Positions 9,086 to 18,725 are shown, counted from the stretch's first letter. The stretch: DNA of 64,000 nucleotides from Corynebacterium sp. BD556 (GCF_038452275.1 NZ_CP141643.1:620001-684000); one strand, 5' to 3'. Numbers and translations: made by a program. The notes: a model not told the origin generated them from the letters alone.

Positions 9086-10051
9086 ATGAAGGCCATGCTT
9101 TATGACACAGGGTCGGATCTGCTCTCGGCCGTTGGACACACACCTCTCGTGCGGCTGTATTCGCTGGAGGGCGAACAAGGCTGCCGCGTGTGGGCGAAGC
9201 TGGAGAGTTTCAATCCGGGCGGCAGTGCCAAGGATCGCACTGCCCGCGCTCTTGTCAGCGATGCCATCCAGCGCGGGGTGCTCACCCCCGGGGCGGTGAT
9301 GGTTGAATCTAGTTCCGGAAACCTAGGTGTGGCCCTCGCCCGCGAGGCCGCCCTGGGCGGCTACGACTTCCACTGCGTCGTTGATCCGCGCGCCAACCGT
9401 GTCACCTTGGCCCACATGAGCGCCCTCGGCGCGACCATCCACAAGGTCACTGCCCCCGACCCGAGCACCGGGGACTGGCTGCAGGCACGCCGCATGAAAG
9501 CCGCCGCCCTCGTCAAAGAACTCGGCGCGGTCAACCTCGACCAGTACTCCAACCAGGCGGCGTTTGTCGCCCATAGCGAAGGCACCATGCGTGAGATTGT
9601 TGAGCAACTTGGCCACGCCCCAGATTTTGTGGTCGCGGCCGTTAGCACCACGGGCACCATTGGGGGCTGCCAACGCTTCGCTAAAGAACACGGCTTAGGC
9701 ACCCGCATTGTCGCCGTCGACGCTGAAGGCTCGGTGCTTTTCAACGGCGCCCGCGGACAGCGCGTCCTGCCCGGCTATGGGGCCGGTGTGGTAACGGATC
9801 TTTCACGCCACGTCACCCCCGATGACATCATCCGTGTCTGCGCCGCCGACGCCGTTGCGGCCGCGCGGAAAACCGCCCGCACGACAGGTTTTTTGCCGGG
9901 GGCTTCGGGTGGGGCGGTGTGCGTGGGCGTCGACAAGCTGGTGCGCAACAACCCGGGCGCGGAAATAGCCGCCATTTTTCACGATGACGGCCGCGCCTAC
10001 CTCGATACGGTATACAACGACGAATGGGTCGAAAGGAACGTCCAAAAATGA
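9086..10051 (+). CDS. SbnA-like PLP-dependent cysteine-synthase-family enzyme
   Basis: The 321-residue fold-type II PLP enzyme carries the Schiff-base lysine in NPGGSAKDR (K49), the substrate loop ESSSGNLGVALA and the phosphate-binding loop STTGTIGG. The ESSSGNLG loop is typical of SbnA-like enzymes, which join O-phosphoserine and glutamate to give N-(1-amino-1-carboxy-2-ethyl)-glutamate, a precursor of 2,3-diaminopropionate. Housekeeping CysK instead has TSGNTG. Its stop overlaps the start of the next gene as ATGA, so the two are coupled. The SbnB partner is missing, and an FAD-domain/decarboxylase fusion takes its place. The first ATG was chosen; an ATG at 9095 is an alternative, as neither has a clear ribosome site. 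A plain cysteine synthase role is possible but less likely. Confidence 0.75.
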   Translation: MKAMLYDTGSDLLSAVGHTPLVRLYSLEGEQGCRVWAKLESFNPGGSAKDRTARALVSDAIQRGVLTPGAVMVESSSGNLGVALAREAALGGYDFHCVVDPRANRVTLAHMSALGATIHKVTAPDPSTGDWLQARRMKAAALVKELGAVNLDQYSNQAAFVAHSEGTMREIVEQLGHAPDFVVAAVSTTGTIGGCQRFAKEHGLGTRIVAVDAEGSVLFNGARGQRVLPGYGAGVVTDLSRHVTPDDIIRVCAADAVAAARKTARTTGFLPGASGGAVCVGVDKLVRNNPGAEIAAIFHDDGRAYLDTVYNDEWVERNVQK

Positions 10052-12816
10052 AGGCAGCCCTCGCCGTAGCAATAGTCGGAGCGGGACCGCGCGGACTGTG
10101 GGCAGCCGAGGAACTGCTCTCGCGCGCCCGCGAACGCGGAGCCCACCTCGACATCAGTGTGTTTAACGACGGGCCCCTTCCCACTGCGAGCGCCACCGGC
10201 GCCTTTCAACCTGACCTGCCGGAAAAGTGGCTGCTCAACGTGCCCGCAGAAGTGATACAGACGCAACTCGGCTCCTTCAACAAGTGGCGAGGAAAACACG
10301 ACTCTTTCCCGCCGCGCCGCGAAGTCGGCCGATTCATCGCCGCGTCTTGGGCTGCGCTGAGCAAAAACGTGCCGGTGGGCTGCACGCTTGAGTTTTTCAA
10401 CCACCGCGTCGACAAGCTGGAAGTTGTCGCAAACGGTGTACGCATCGCTGGGCAACTTTTCGCGGAGGTGCTCATCACCACAGGCCACAGCCAGACCTGG
10501 CCGGGTGCGCTCAACACCGACATTTTGGGCGTAGAGCGCGTCATTTCTGCGTATGAGGCGGAAAAGTTAGCTGCGCTGACGGAAAAAGACACCGTGATAG
10601 TGCGTGGCGCTGCTTTGACCTTCATTGACGTGGTACGCCACGCAAAGGCGGGCGTTTTTTATCCGCTCAACCGCACGGGCCGGTTCATGGACGTCAAAGC
10701 GCTGCCCAGCGCAGAGGAGGAGGAGCAACTGGCAGGCGCGCGGGAGCAGGCAATGTGCGAGATCCGCACCACCGAGAACCTCCAAGGTTTGCGCAGCGCC
10801 CTGGAGGTGTACGCCGCCGAGGTGTTGGCGTTGTTGGGCGAGGGTGAGCCCGACCCGGCAGCTATCCGCGCGGTGCTAAACGGCAGCGACGGAGCCGACC
10901 CGGTGGAGGATTTGCGCCGCTCCCTGGCTGTGGCGCAGCGCGTCGCGCCGTGGACCCCGGCGGCGGCTGTGGGCTACGCCTTTCGCAGCGCCTACGACGC
11001 CATTGTCGACCGTGCATCTTTCGGCGGGCGCGATAGCCTCGGCGGTGCATCCTTCGGTGCGTTGACTCGTCGTTTGGAGCGTGTCGCTTTCGGCCCGCCC
11101 GCCGAGACAGCGCGGGAGGTGCTGGAAATGATTGACGCCAACCGGATCCGTACTGACCTTTTGGGGCGCGGCGAAGATGACCTTTCCTCCTTGGCGGCGC
11201 AGGTGGGGGCCAATGTGGTTATCGATGCGGTCAACGCCGCACCTGGCGCCGTGCCGGGAACCCTTGTTGGGTGGTTGGCTGAAAGTGGCATCGCTCGGAT
11301 ACATGAGGAGACGAACTCCATCATGGTCGGCCGCGACGGCACTCTGGTGGAGTGTGAACACATTGCGGCGGCTGGGCGGATGAGTGAAGGGTGGATTGTG
11401 GGACACGATACGCTGCGCCGCGGCGCCCACGAGGTCATTCCCGGTTGGGCACGCCGCGTTAGCCGGGCGGCACTCGATGACGCGGAGCGGGTCCACGGGA
11501 TGCCTCCTTTGCAAGCGCGTTTGGAGCCGTGGGCGGAAGAACTGGTGGCGGATGCGCAGGCGTGCCTTAGCCTTGTCGAGGACTTCTCAAGCCCCGTTAA
11601 CGTGCTGGATCCTTCGCCTATGTTGCGCAATGTCGATGAGCTTGTGGGTGCTGCGGCCGAGGCGGGGGTGGAGCTGAAGATCTTCTACGCGCGTAAGGCG
11701 AACAAGGCTTTGACCTTTGTGGACACGGTGCGAGACGCCGGGCACGGTGTGGATGTGGCCAGTGAAAATGAGCTGCGGCAAGTGCTGGGCCGTGATGTGC
11801 CGGGTGAGCGCATTATTCTGTCTGCTGCCATGAAGCCGGATGCGCTGCTGCGGCTGGCCATTGATAACGGTGTGGTGATCTCCGTAGACAGCCTTGAGGA
11901 ATACGATCGGATTCGGGCGCTGGCCGGAAATCGGGTCGCTGTCGTTGCGCCGCGCCTTGCCCCTGATCCGACGCGCATGATGCCCACCCGTTTTGGGGAG
12001 TTGTCCCACCGCTGGGCACGCCACCTTGCGCGGCCTGATTCCAATGTGCGCGTTGTCGGTGTGCATGTTCATTTGCATGGTTACGCGGCCAAGGAGCGCA
12101 GTGCGGCGCTGCGGGAGTGTTTCGGGCTCATCGACATTTTGCGCGAGGCAGGTCATAGCCCTGCGTTTATTGACCTTGGTGGGGGAGTGCCGATGAGCTA
12201 CATCGCCCGCAAAGAGCAGTGGGAGGCCTACCACGAGGCGATTGAGGCGCAGCGAAGCGGCTTCGCTGAGCCGTTTACGTGGAAGGCTGATCCGCTGAGC
12301 ACTACCTATCCTTATTGGCAAGAGCCTACGCGCGGGCAGTGGCTTCGGCACGTGCTTGATGACGGCATCGCGGAGGGTCTCATTGGCCGCAATTTGCGCT
12401 TGCACCTTGAGCCGGGCCGCTCGCTTCTCGACGGCTGTGGGCTGATCCTCGCCCAAGTCGCTTTCGTTAAAACCCGCAGCGATGGTGTCCCCTTGGTGGG
12501 GGTGCACATGAACCGCACTCAGTGCCGTACCACGTCGGATGACTACCTCATCGATCCGATCCTGGTGCAACGAAGTGAGCCTTCTGCGGAGGTGGAGGCG
12601 TTTTTGGTGGGTGCTTACTGTATTGAAGACGAGTTGATTTTGCGCCGCAAGATCCGTTTCCCGCGCGGGGTGGCGGCTGGTGACATCGTGGCGATCCCGA
12701 ACACCGCTGGCTATTTCATGCACATCTTGGAGTCGGCTTCGCACCAAATTCCGTTGGCGAAAAACGTGGTGTGGCCCGAGCGCACCCTTGATTTGATTGA
12801 CCGGAGGGAAGGTTAG
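10048..12816 (+). CDS. Fusion of FAD/NAD(P)-binding oxidoreductase and DapDC-like (Y4yA-like) PLP decarboxylase
   Basis: The 922-residue protein has two parts. Residues 1 to about 490 form an FAD/NAD(P)-binding module with the Rossmann motif GAGPRG (11-16) and a PDLPEKWLLNVPAE segment, typical of the FAD-NAD(P)-binding family. Residues about 510-920 form a fold-type III PLP decarboxylase with the lysine motif YARKANKA (K550), the glycine loop LGGGVP (711-713) and EPGR (788-791). The closest group I recognise is the Y4yA type, named from a rhizobial siderophore-like cluster, and the staphyloferrin enzyme SbnH is of similar fold. The start at 10048 is supported by the 4-bp ATGA overlap and a GAAAGGA site. 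A plausible role is oxidation plus decarboxylation of a diaminopropionate-type intermediate; substrate and product are unknown. Confidence 0.75.
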   Translation: MKAALAVAIVGAGPRGLWAAEELLSRARERGAHLDISVFNDGPLPTASATGAFQPDLPEKWLLNVPAEVIQTQLGSFNKWRGKHDSFPPRREVGRFIAASWAALSKNVPVGCTLEFFNHRVDKLEVVANGVRIAGQLFAEVLITTGHSQTWPGALNTDILGVERVISAYEAEKLAALTEKDTVIVRGAALTFIDVVRHAKAGVFYPLNRTGRFMDVKALPSAEEEEQLAGAREQAMCEIRTTENLQGLRSALEVYAAEVLALLGEGEPDPAAIRAVLNGSDGADPVEDLRRSLAVAQRVAPWTPAAAVGYAFRSAYDAIVDRASFGGRDSLGGASFGALTRRLERVAFGPPAETAREVLEMIDANRIRTDLLGRGEDDLSSLAAQVGANVVIDAVNAAPGAVPGTLVGWLAESGIARIHEETNSIMVGRDGTLVECEHIAAAGRMSEGWIVGHDTLRRGAHEVIPGWARRVSRAALDDAERVHGMPPLQARLEPWAEELVADAQACLSLVEDFSSPVNVLDPSPMLRNVDELVGAAAEAGVELKIFYARKANKALTFVDTVRDAGHGVDVASENELRQVLGRDVPGERIILSAAMKPDALLRLAIDNGVVISVDSLEEYDRIRALAGNRVAVVAPRLAPDPTRMMPTRFGELSHRWARHLARPDSNVRVVGVHVHLHGYAAKERSAALRECFGLIDILREAGHSPAFIDLGGGVPMSYIARKEQWEAYHEAIEAQRSGFAEPFTWKADPLSTTYPYWQEPTRGQWLRHVLDDGIAEGLIGRNLRLHLEPGRSLLDGCGLILAQVAFVKTRSDGVPLVGVHMNRTQCRTTSDDYLIDPILVQRSEPSAEVEAFLVGAYCIEDELILRRKIRFPRGVAAGDIVAIPNTAGYFMHILESASHQIPLAKNVVWPERTLDLIDRREG

Positions 12817-13505
12817 AGCTGCGTGTTGAGTTTCTTGGCTGCCGCGCGCAGCACTTTGCCCCATTTGGCAATGGGGCTTGGGTGGAGGCGTTCGGTGGGC
12901 CCGGAGATGGAAAGGACAGCCACAACCTTTCCGGTGGAGTCCACAATGGCGGTGGACACGCTTGCAAGGCCTACTTCGCGCTCCGCGACTGATTCGGCCA
13001 GTCCTGTTTCGCGGACCGGGGCGAGTTCCTCCTCGGGGAAGGAAACGGAGTCGTCGAGGAGACCGTGTGCGGCGAAGACGCGCGCGGCAGAGCCTGCGGT
13101 CAGCGGTAGCTGTGACCCGACCGGCACTGTGTAGGTCAATCCGCTGGTGGGTTCCTCGGCGGCGATGCAGGTGCGTGTGTTGCCGGTGAGCTGGTAGAGC
13201 TGCACCGATTCACCTGTTTGTGCCACGAGGTCGCGCATCAGGGAAGCGGCGGCCGATAAAAGCTGCGGGGAGGTTTGCGTGACGTAGCTGGCCAGTGCGG
13301 GCCCGATCGTCCAGGCGCCGGATTCGGTGCGGGCGAGAATGTGGTGGACTTCGAGTGCGGTCGCGATGCGGTGTGTCGTGGCTCGGGGTAGCCCAGTGTC
13401 GCTGCTGAGTTCCGCAAGCATTTTCTCGCCTGCGGAAATGGAGCGCATGATTGCGATTGCGCGGTCCAATACTTTGATCCCGGAATCTTCGCTATACTGT
13501 CTCAC
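12813..13505 (-). CDS. ltbR: IclR-family regulator LtbR
   Basis: The 230-residue IclR-type regulator has a winged helix at about residues 10-70 (with [14 protein letters not shown]) and an effector domain containing [21 protein letters not shown]. It is divergent from leuCD, as is LtbR of Corynebacterium glutamicum, which represses leucine and tryptophan genes. That position and the domain order support the name. The GTG start lacks a ribosome site; TAAGGT lies 7 nt upstream. Its promoter overlaps the candidate operator copies, so autoregulation together with leuCD control is likely. The 3' end overlaps the convergent fusion gene by 4 bp. Confidence 0.88.
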   Translation of the reverse strand: MRQYSEDSGIKVLDRAIAIMRSISAGEKMLAELSSDTGLPRATTHRIATALEVHHILARTESGAWTIGPALASYVTQTSPQLLSAAASLMRDLVAQTGESVQLYQLTGNTRTCIAAEEPTSGLTYTVPVGSQLPLTAGSAARVFAAHGLLDDSVSFPEEELAPVRETGLAESVAEREVGLASVSTAIVDSTGKVVAVLSISGPTERLHPSPIAKWGKVLRAAAKKLNTQL

Positions 13506-13533
13506 ACAATGAACCTTACCATCTCACACGATG
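13493..13533. promoter_or_regulatory. leuC promoter and two LtbR-like operator copies
   Basis: TATACT at 13493-13498 is a good -10 for leuC on the plus strand. Two direct copies of CAT(T/C)GTGTGAGA lie on the minus strand at 13500-13511 and 13522-13533, 22 bp apart (two helical turns). They match, at 9 of 12 positions, the motif I recall for C. glutamicum LtbR, CA(T/C)ATAGTG(A/G)GA. Binding here would block initiation from both divergent promoters. Confidence 0.6.
13513..13518 (-). promoter_or_regulatory. Leaderless-type -10 for ltbR
   Basis: TAAGGT on the minus strand ends 7 nt before the GTG start at 13505 and lies between the two operator copies. Confidence 0.5.
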
Positions 13534-13555
13534 GGAAGACTGGAAGGAGAAGCGG

Positions 13556-14980
13556 ATGTCGGACAAACCGATGACCTTGGCGGAGAAAGTCTGGCGCGAT
13601 CACATCGTGACCAAGGGGGAGGGCGCAGACCCCGACCTTATCTACATTGACTTCCAGCTCCTCCACGAGGTGACCTCCCCGCAGGCTTTCGACGGCCTGC
13701 GCCTGGCCGGGCGCACCCTGCGCCACCCGGAGCTACACCTCGCCACCGAAGACCACAACGTCCCCACCCTCGGCGTCAAATCCGGCAACCTGCTCGAAAT
13801 CCAAGACCCGACATCTCGAACCCAAGTGGAGACGCTGCGCAAAAACTGCGCCGAGTTCGGCGTCAAACTGCACCAAATGGGGGACGTGAAACAAGGCATC
13901 GTCCACACCGTGGGGCCACAGTTAGGAATCACCCAGCCGGGCATGACCATCGTGTGCGGGGATTCCCACACCTCCACCCACGGCGCCTTCGGTTCCATCG
14001 CCATGGGCATTGGCACCTCCGAAGTCGAGCACGTCATGGCCACCCAGACCCTGCCGCTGCGCCCCTTTAAAACAATGGCCATCAACGTCAGCGGCGAGTT
14101 GCGTCAAGGTGTGACGGCCAAAGACCTGATCTTGGCAATCATCGCGAAGATCGGCACCAACGGCGGGCAAGGCCACATCATCGAGTACCGCGGCGAAGCG
14201 ATCCGGAAACTGTCAATGGAAGCCCGCATGACCATCTGCAACATGTCCATCGAGGCGGGAGCGCGCGCCGGTATGGTCGCCCCCGACCAGACGACCTTCG
14301 ACTACCTCAAGGGCCGCGAGTACGCGCCAACCGGCGCGGATTGGGACGAAGCGGTTGCCTACTGGTCAACACTGCCCACCGATGAAGGCGCCACATTCGA
14401 CACCGTCGTCGATATCGACGGCTCCGCGCTCACTCCCTTCGTCACCTGGGGCACCAACCCCGGCCAAGGACTGCCCTTGGGCGAGAAAGTCCCCAACCCG
14501 GAATCTTTCGGAGATGAGACATCCAAAGCGGCGGCGGAAAAAGCCTTGCGTTACATGGATTTGACCCCTGGCACCCCACTGCGCGACATCCCCATCGACT
14601 CAGTCTTTTTGGGTTCGTGTACCAACGCCCGCATCGAGGACTTGCGCGCCGCCGCCGCAGTGCTCAAAGGCCGCCGCATCGCCAAAGGGGTGCGCATGAT
14701 GGTCGTGCCATCTTCAACCATGGTGAAAAACCAGGCCGAAGAAGAAGGCCTGCACACCATCTTCAAAGAATTCGGTGCAGAGTGGCGCACCGCCGGCTGC
14801 TCGATGTGCCTCGGCATGAACCCTGACCAGCTTCGCCCCGGCGAGCGCTGCGCATCAACCTCCAACCGCAATTTCGAGGGACGCCAAGGCCCGGGCGGGC
14901 GCACCCACCTCGTCTCGCCCCTAGTTGCCGCCGCGACAGCCGTCGCCGGCCACCTCGCCAGCCCAGCCGATTTGAACTAA
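13556..14980 (+). CDS. leuC: 3-isopropylmalate dehydratase large subunit
   Basis: The 474-residue aconitase-family subunit isomerises 2- to 3-isopropylmalate in leucine synthesis together with LeuD. The three [4Fe-4S] ligands are visible: C355 in [11 protein letters not shown], and C415 and C418 in [10 protein letters not shown]. The substrate motif [13 protein letters not shown] is also intact. The length is usual for the family. A GGAAGGAG site precedes the ATG. leuD follows after 13 bp, so they form a leuCD operon. Candidate LtbR operators lie just upstream. Confidence 0.98.
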   Translation: MSDKPMTLAEKVWRDHIVTKGEGADPDLIYIDFQLLHEVTSPQAFDGLRLAGRTLRHPELHLATEDHNVPTLGVKSGNLLEIQDPTSRTQVETLRKNCAEFGVKLHQMGDVKQGIVHTVGPQLGITQPGMTIVCGDSHTSTHGAFGSIAMGIGTSEVEHVMATQTLPLRPFKTMAINVSGELRQGVTAKDLILAIIAKIGTNGGQGHIIEYRGEAIRKLSMEARMTICNMSIEAGARAGMVAPDQTTFDYLKGREYAPTGADWDEAVAYWSTLPTDEGATFDTVVDIDGSALTPFVTWGTNPGQGLPLGEKVPNPESFGDETSKAAAEKALRYMDLTPGTPLRDIPIDSVFLGSCTNARIEDLRAAAAVLKGRRIAKGVRMMVVPSSTMVKNQAEEEGLHTIFKEFGAEWRTAGCSMCLGMNPDQLRPGERCASTSNRNFEGRQGPGGRTHLVSPLVAAATAVAGHLASPADLN

Positions 14981-14993
14981 GGAGCGCACAGCA

Positions 14994-15581
14994 ATGGAGA
15001 AATTCATCACCCACACCGGCATCGGCGTGCCACTGAAACGCTCGAATGTGGACACTGACCAAATCATCCCCGCGCACTTTCTCAAATCCGTCTCCCGCAC
15101 CGGCTTCGAAGACGCCCTGTTTTCCAACTGGCGCAACAACGAGCCGGACTTTGTGCTCAACCGCAAAGAGTTCGCCGGCGGATCCGTGCTGTTTACCGGG
15201 CCGGACTTCGGCACCGGATCATCGCGCGAACACGCCGTGTGGGCACTCAACGACTACGGTTTCCGCGCCGTTTTCAGCCCGCGTTTTGCAGACATCTTCC
15301 GCGGCAACTCCGGCAAAGCAGGCCTATTGGCCGGAGTGATGAGCGAAGCCGACATCGAGTTGGTGTGGAAGCAACTCGAACAAAACCCAGGCCTTGAAGT
15401 CACGGTTTCTTTGGTGGATCGCACCGTCACCGTCGGGGAAAACACCTTCACCTTCGACGTGGACGACTACGTGCGCTACCGCCTCATGGAAGGTCTCGAC
15501 GACATCGGCATCACGCTTCGTGAGGCGCCCTCCATCGAAAACTTCGAAAAAACCCGCCCCGCCTACAAGCCGCGCGTTTAA
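14994..15581 (+). CDS. leuD: 3-isopropylmalate dehydratase small subunit
   Basis: The 195-residue swivel-domain subunit pairs with LeuC. It has the diagnostic [12 protein letters not shown] segment near the N-terminus and [13 protein letters not shown] (about residues 69-81), which completes the active site. AAGGAG lies 10 nt before the ATG. The 3' end overlaps the convergent YbjN gene by 4 bp. The length is normal for the family. Confidence 0.98.
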   Translation: MEKFITHTGIGVPLKRSNVDTDQIIPAHFLKSVSRTGFEDALFSNWRNNEPDFVLNRKEFAGGSVLFTGPDFGTGSSREHAVWALNDYGFRAVFSPRFADIFRGNSGKAGLLAGVMSEADIELVWKQLEQNPGLEVTVSLVDRTVTVGENTFTFDVDDYVRYRLMEGLDDIGITLREAPSIENFEKTRPAYKPRV

Positions 15582-16039
15582 TCCCCAGCCCCGCCCGGCA
15601 GATCGAGTTGCTGGAGCACGGCTGGGGCGAACTCCGCCAAAAACTCGGTCACCGCCGTGATGATGCCTTGAATACCGGTGGAGACGTGGTCGGCGAACTG
15701 CTTGTCGCTGTACTCCCAGTAGCCGGGCAGCGCGTAAGACACCCCCAGCGCCGCCTTATCCCGCGCGGGGTCTTTCAAAGCGAACACGCTGGGGAAGGTA
15801 TGGCTGGCGTTAAAGCCCTCCGCCCAGCTAAGGACGTCGGGAAAGCGATCAACGCCAATTACATCGACAGCCACCGTAGTTACCATGTTCACGTTCGGCG
15901 CGGCGTAGTGCACCTCCAAGGTGACACCGTAAAAACCCGTGTAGAACGTGTGGGGGCTGTCGGACTCCTGGAACTTCCACCCGTTGGCGCGAAAGAGCTC
16001 CCGGGCGCGATCCAAGGTCACAGGCGAGGTCTCACTCAT
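15578..16039 (-). CDS. YbjN-domain protein
   Basis: The 153-residue soluble protein resembles YbjN/bacterial sensory-transduction-like proteins. It has an N-terminal helix ([13 protein letters not shown]), mixed strands and a C-terminal amphipathic helix region. It follows a second YbjN-type gene after 3 bp, so the two are co-transcribed, and an AAAGGAG site supports the ATG. YbjN proteins resemble secretion chaperones in fold, but no client is known. In Mycobacterium this position between leuD and mutT1 holds hupB, so the pair differs from that arrangement. Confidence 0.7.
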   Translation of the reverse strand: MSETSPVTLDRARELFRANGWKFQESDSPHTFYTGFYGVTLEVHYAAPNVNMVTTVAVDVIGVDRFPDVLSWAEGFNASHTFPSVFALKDPARDKAALGVSYALPGYWEYSDKQFADHVSTGIQGIITAVTEFLAEFAPAVLQQLDLPGGAGD

Positions 16040-16042
16040 GCC

Positions 16043-16516
16043 TTAGAACTCCTTTTCCTTCGCGTCGTCATCGCTGGTGTCCTCCGTTACTGCGGCATCG
16101 AGGATGTGCGGCAGCTTCGCCTCAAGGGCCTTGCCAAGCTCGCGGATGACAGTGAAATAAAAACTCAGCATGCCACGCAGTTGCGTGTCGCTGACCCCGC
16201 CGGAGGTGAAAAAAGGAGCCTCAAAAAGGGCAAGCGTGGAGCCGTCGTCGCGCGGCACTGCATGCACCCGCACCAATGGCGTTGTGCGATTCAACTCGTT
16301 GGCGGCAATACGCAAATTGAGCACGTCCTTCGGCTTTCGGGCGGTGGCCAACCACCGGGTCGTGACCTTAAAGCCGACACTGTCGAGTTGGAAGAAGCAC
16401 ACCAAACCAGGAAAAGCGGTGCGAATCTCGCCGTCGGCGTCGCCACGGAAGTGGCTAAGGCCAGCCTCAGTAAGCAGCGCCTCAATGCGTTGGTGAGTAA
16501 CTGGGGTGAAAGCCAT
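16043..16516 (-). CDS. YbjN-domain protein (upstream of pair)
   Basis: The protein of about 157 residues is related to the next gene. It starts MAFTPVTHQRIEALLTEAGL and carries a central segment on conserved handling of small domains (PKDVLNLRIAANELNRTTPL) typical of YbjN proteins. The C-terminus is acidic. I chose ATG 16516; TTG codons at 16525 and 16546 are in frame. An AAAGGAG site is 3 nt from TTG 16525 and 12 nt from the ATG, so the exact start is uncertain. The function is unknown; it may form a heterodimer with its neighbour. Confidence 0.65.
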   Translation of the reverse strand: MAFTPVTHQRIEALLTEAGLSHFRGDADGEIRTAFPGLVCFFQLDSVGFKVTTRWLATARKPKDVLNLRIAANELNRTTPLVRVHAVPRDDGSTLALFEAPFFTSGGVSDTQLRGMLSFYFTVIRELGKALEAKLPHILDAAVTEDTSDDDAKEKEF

Positions 16517-16550
16517 GGGAAACAATGGCTCCTTTCGAGGAAGCAACCGC

Positions 16551-17612
16551 CTACTGGACCGGCAAGGGAGAGGGCATGTAATCCGCGCCGGTGAGCTCGC
16601 CGCCGTGGAAGGACAACGACCACACGCCGGACTTTTTCACCTCGATAGCGGAGTCGATGGGGAGGCGACCCTCGGCAGACAACCACCCAATCATCTGGGG
16701 CATAATCGTGCCCTGCCCACAGATCACGCTGATTCCGCCCTGCTGAACAACCTCCATAAAGGCCTTCTTCGCCTCCACCTGACTTTCGGCCCAGCCCTCG
16801 TCGCCGAAGCGTTTATCCACGGTGACGTCCAAGCTGAGTTCGTCGGCAAGCGGGGCGACCGTGGCCTGGCAACGATCCGGCAACGCGGAGTAGATCCGCG
16901 TCGGCTCAAAAGGCGAAAGCATCGGCACGAGCATCTCGGACTGGCGCCGGCCCTTCTTATCCAGCGGGCGCAAATCGTCGTTGCCCGCCCACTTCTCCCG
17001 GTCATGGGCGCGGGCGTGGCGCACGTAGAGGATACGTGCATCGGCGGGCATGCTGAAGCGCTTTTGGGCCTTGCGAAGCACCTGGCGGTCAAGATCGTAA
17101 GTCAACAGATCACAGGCAGCATCTATCGGAAGCCAGCGGATCTCATCAACCTCCCCGTTTTTTTCAAACTCGCCGCCGATAACCTCACCTGTCCAGTAGT
17201 AAACAACCTTAGTTGTCCTTTTCACCGGGTAAATCGTCTTGCCCAAAAGCTTGCCCAAACGCACCCGGTAGCCCGTCTCCTCCAGGATCTCACGCACCGC
17301 CGTCGTCGGAAGTGACTCGCCTGGGTCAACCTTGCCCTTGGCCAGCGACCAATCGTCGTAATGCGGGCGGTGGATGCAGGCGACCTCCACGCCGGACGTA
17401 TCCCCGTCGGGCCCGATGCTGCCGCGCCACAGCACAGCGCCAGCAGCAAGCGTCGTTCGTTCAAACTCCTTCGCCGGGTGCCGGGGGATCTCCTGGTGGC
17501 GCCCGGTGAGAAACATTTCTCCGTGGGCATCTTTGTCCTGCTCGTGCGGAGTGGACTTCTTCTCCGAGCCGTGCAAGCCCGGATCTTCGTGGTGTTGTGC
17601 CTGAGATGCCAT
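16551..17612 (-). CDS. mutT1: MutT1-type Nudix hydrolase with histidine-phosphatase domain
   Basis: The 353-residue, two-domain protein has a perfect Nudix box at about residues 93-115 (G-x5-E-x7-REILEETGY) and a C-terminal histidine-phosphatase domain starting ILYVRHA (about 195-200). This architecture is that of mycobacterial MutT1, which removes 8-oxo-dGTP and 8-oxo-GTP from the nucleotide pool and protects against oxidative mutagenesis. The phosphatase motif is RHA rather than the usual RHG. The location between leuCD and gpsA matches Mycobacterium, although ppk is absent here. It has a charged N-terminal extension of about 45 residues. Confidence 0.88.
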   Translation of the reverse strand: MASQAQHHEDPGLHGSEKKSTPHEQDKDAHGEMFLTGRHQEIPRHPAKEFERTTLAAGAVLWRGSIGPDGDTSGVEVACIHRPHYDDWSLAKGKVDPGESLPTTAVREILEETGYRVRLGKLLGKTIYPVKRTTKVVYYWTGEVIGGEFEKNGEVDEIRWLPIDAACDLLTYDLDRQVLRKAQKRFSMPADARILYVRHARAHDREKWAGNDDLRPLDKKGRRQSEMLVPMLSPFEPTRIYSALPDRCQATVAPLADELSLDVTVDKRFGDEGWAESQVEAKKAFMEVVQQGGISVICGQGTIMPQMIGWLSAEGRLPIDSAIEVKKSGVWSLSFHGGELTGADYMPSPLPVQ

Positions 17613-17700
17613 AGAAACTATTGTGACCTACTTCAAGCAAGCGTGCTAACTGTTCTAAACTTGCCAGGCACACAGCCGCCCCAGGGAGAGGAGTTGAGCG

Positions 17701-18699
17701 ATGGTGAAAGTGGCCGTTATGGGTGCCGGTTCGTGGGGAACCACCCTGGCGAAAGTCTTTGCCGACGGCGGCAACACCGTAACCCTGTGGGCGCGACGCC
17801 CCGAACTTGCACAAGCCATCCAAAAAACGCGGGAAAACACCGACTATTTGCCCGGCATCACTTTGCCGCAAGCCATCACCGCCACCGCGGACCCCGAAGC
17901 CGCCTGCACCGGCGCCGATATCGTAGTCATCGGTGTTCCAAGCCAAACCGTGCGCGAAAACCTCACAGCCTGGGCAGGGTTTTTGCCAAGTGAGGCCACC
18001 TTGCTGTCCATCTCCAAAGGCATCGAGACTGGGACCTTCATGCGGATGAGTGAAATCGTCGCCGAGGTCACCCTGGCGCCAGCGGAGCGCATCGCGGTGC
18101 TCTCAGGGCCAAACCTGGCGCGCGAGATCGCCGAGGAGCAACCCGCGGCCACCGTCATCGCCTGCCGCGACCTTAACCGGGCAAAACTCGTGCAGGCGGC
18201 CTGTGCGAGCTGGTACCTGCGGCCCTACACCAACACGGACGTCATCGGCTGCGAAATCGGCGGGGCCTGCAAAAACGTGATCGCGCTAGCCTGCGGCATG
18301 GCGGCTGGGCAAGGTCTGGGGGAAAACACCTTGGCCACCCTTATCACGCGCGGATTGGCAGAAATCACCCGGTTGGGAACGGAGCTTGGAGCCGACCCGA
18401 AGACCTTTGCCGGCTTGGCCGGGATGGGCGATTTGGTCGCCACCTGCGCCTCCCCGCTGTCGCGCAACCGGACCTTCGGTGCGGCCTTGGGCAAGGGCGC
18501 CACGGTGGCGGAAGCCAAAAAGGCTACCAAGGGGCAAGTCGCGGAAGGGGTAATTTCCTCCCAAAGCATCCACGACCTGGCGCTTGCCAACGGCGTTGAC
18601 ATGCCGATTACGGAGTGCGTGCGCGCCGTGTGCCACGAGGGGCAATCCGTCGACGAGAGCATCCGGGCGCTGATGGGGCGCTCCCGGAAGTCGGAGTGA
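17701..18699 (+). CDS. gpsA: Glycerol-3-phosphate dehydrogenase [NAD(P)+]
   Basis: The 332-residue enzyme reduces dihydroxyacetone phosphate to sn-glycerol-3-phosphate for phospholipid synthesis. It has an N-terminal Rossmann motif, [10 protein letters not shown], the catalytic-region segment [16 protein letters not shown], and [20 protein letters not shown] near the C-terminus. The start is supported by GGGAGAGGAG. ddl follows after 26 bp. Confidence 0.97.
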   Translation: MVKVAVMGAGSWGTTLAKVFADGGNTVTLWARRPELAQAIQKTRENTDYLPGITLPQAITATADPEAACTGADIVVIGVPSQTVRENLTAWAGFLPSEATLLSISKGIETGTFMRMSEIVAEVTLAPAERIAVLSGPNLAREIAEEQPAATVIACRDLNRAKLVQAACASWYLRPYTNTDVIGCEIGGACKNVIALACGMAAGQGLGENTLATLITRGLAEITRLGTELGADPKTFAGLAGMGDLVATCASPLSRNRTFGAALGKGATVAEAKKATKGQVAEGVISSQSIHDLALANGVDMPITECVRAVCHEGQSVDESIRALMGRSRKSE

Positions 18700-18712
18700 G
18701 ACGGGCCGGCGG

Positions 18713-18718
18713 TAGGAT
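18713..18718 (+). promoter_or_regulatory. Leaderless-type -10 for ddl
   Basis: TAGGAT ends 7 nt before the GTG start at 18726; there is no separate ribosome site. Confidence 0.45.
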
Positions 18719-18725
18719 CAAGCGC

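Noticed and set aside
11587-12864. 425-codon frame antisense to the decarboxylase domain
   Set aside because: Shadow frame, without start signals or motifs; the plus-strand PLP motifs are complete.
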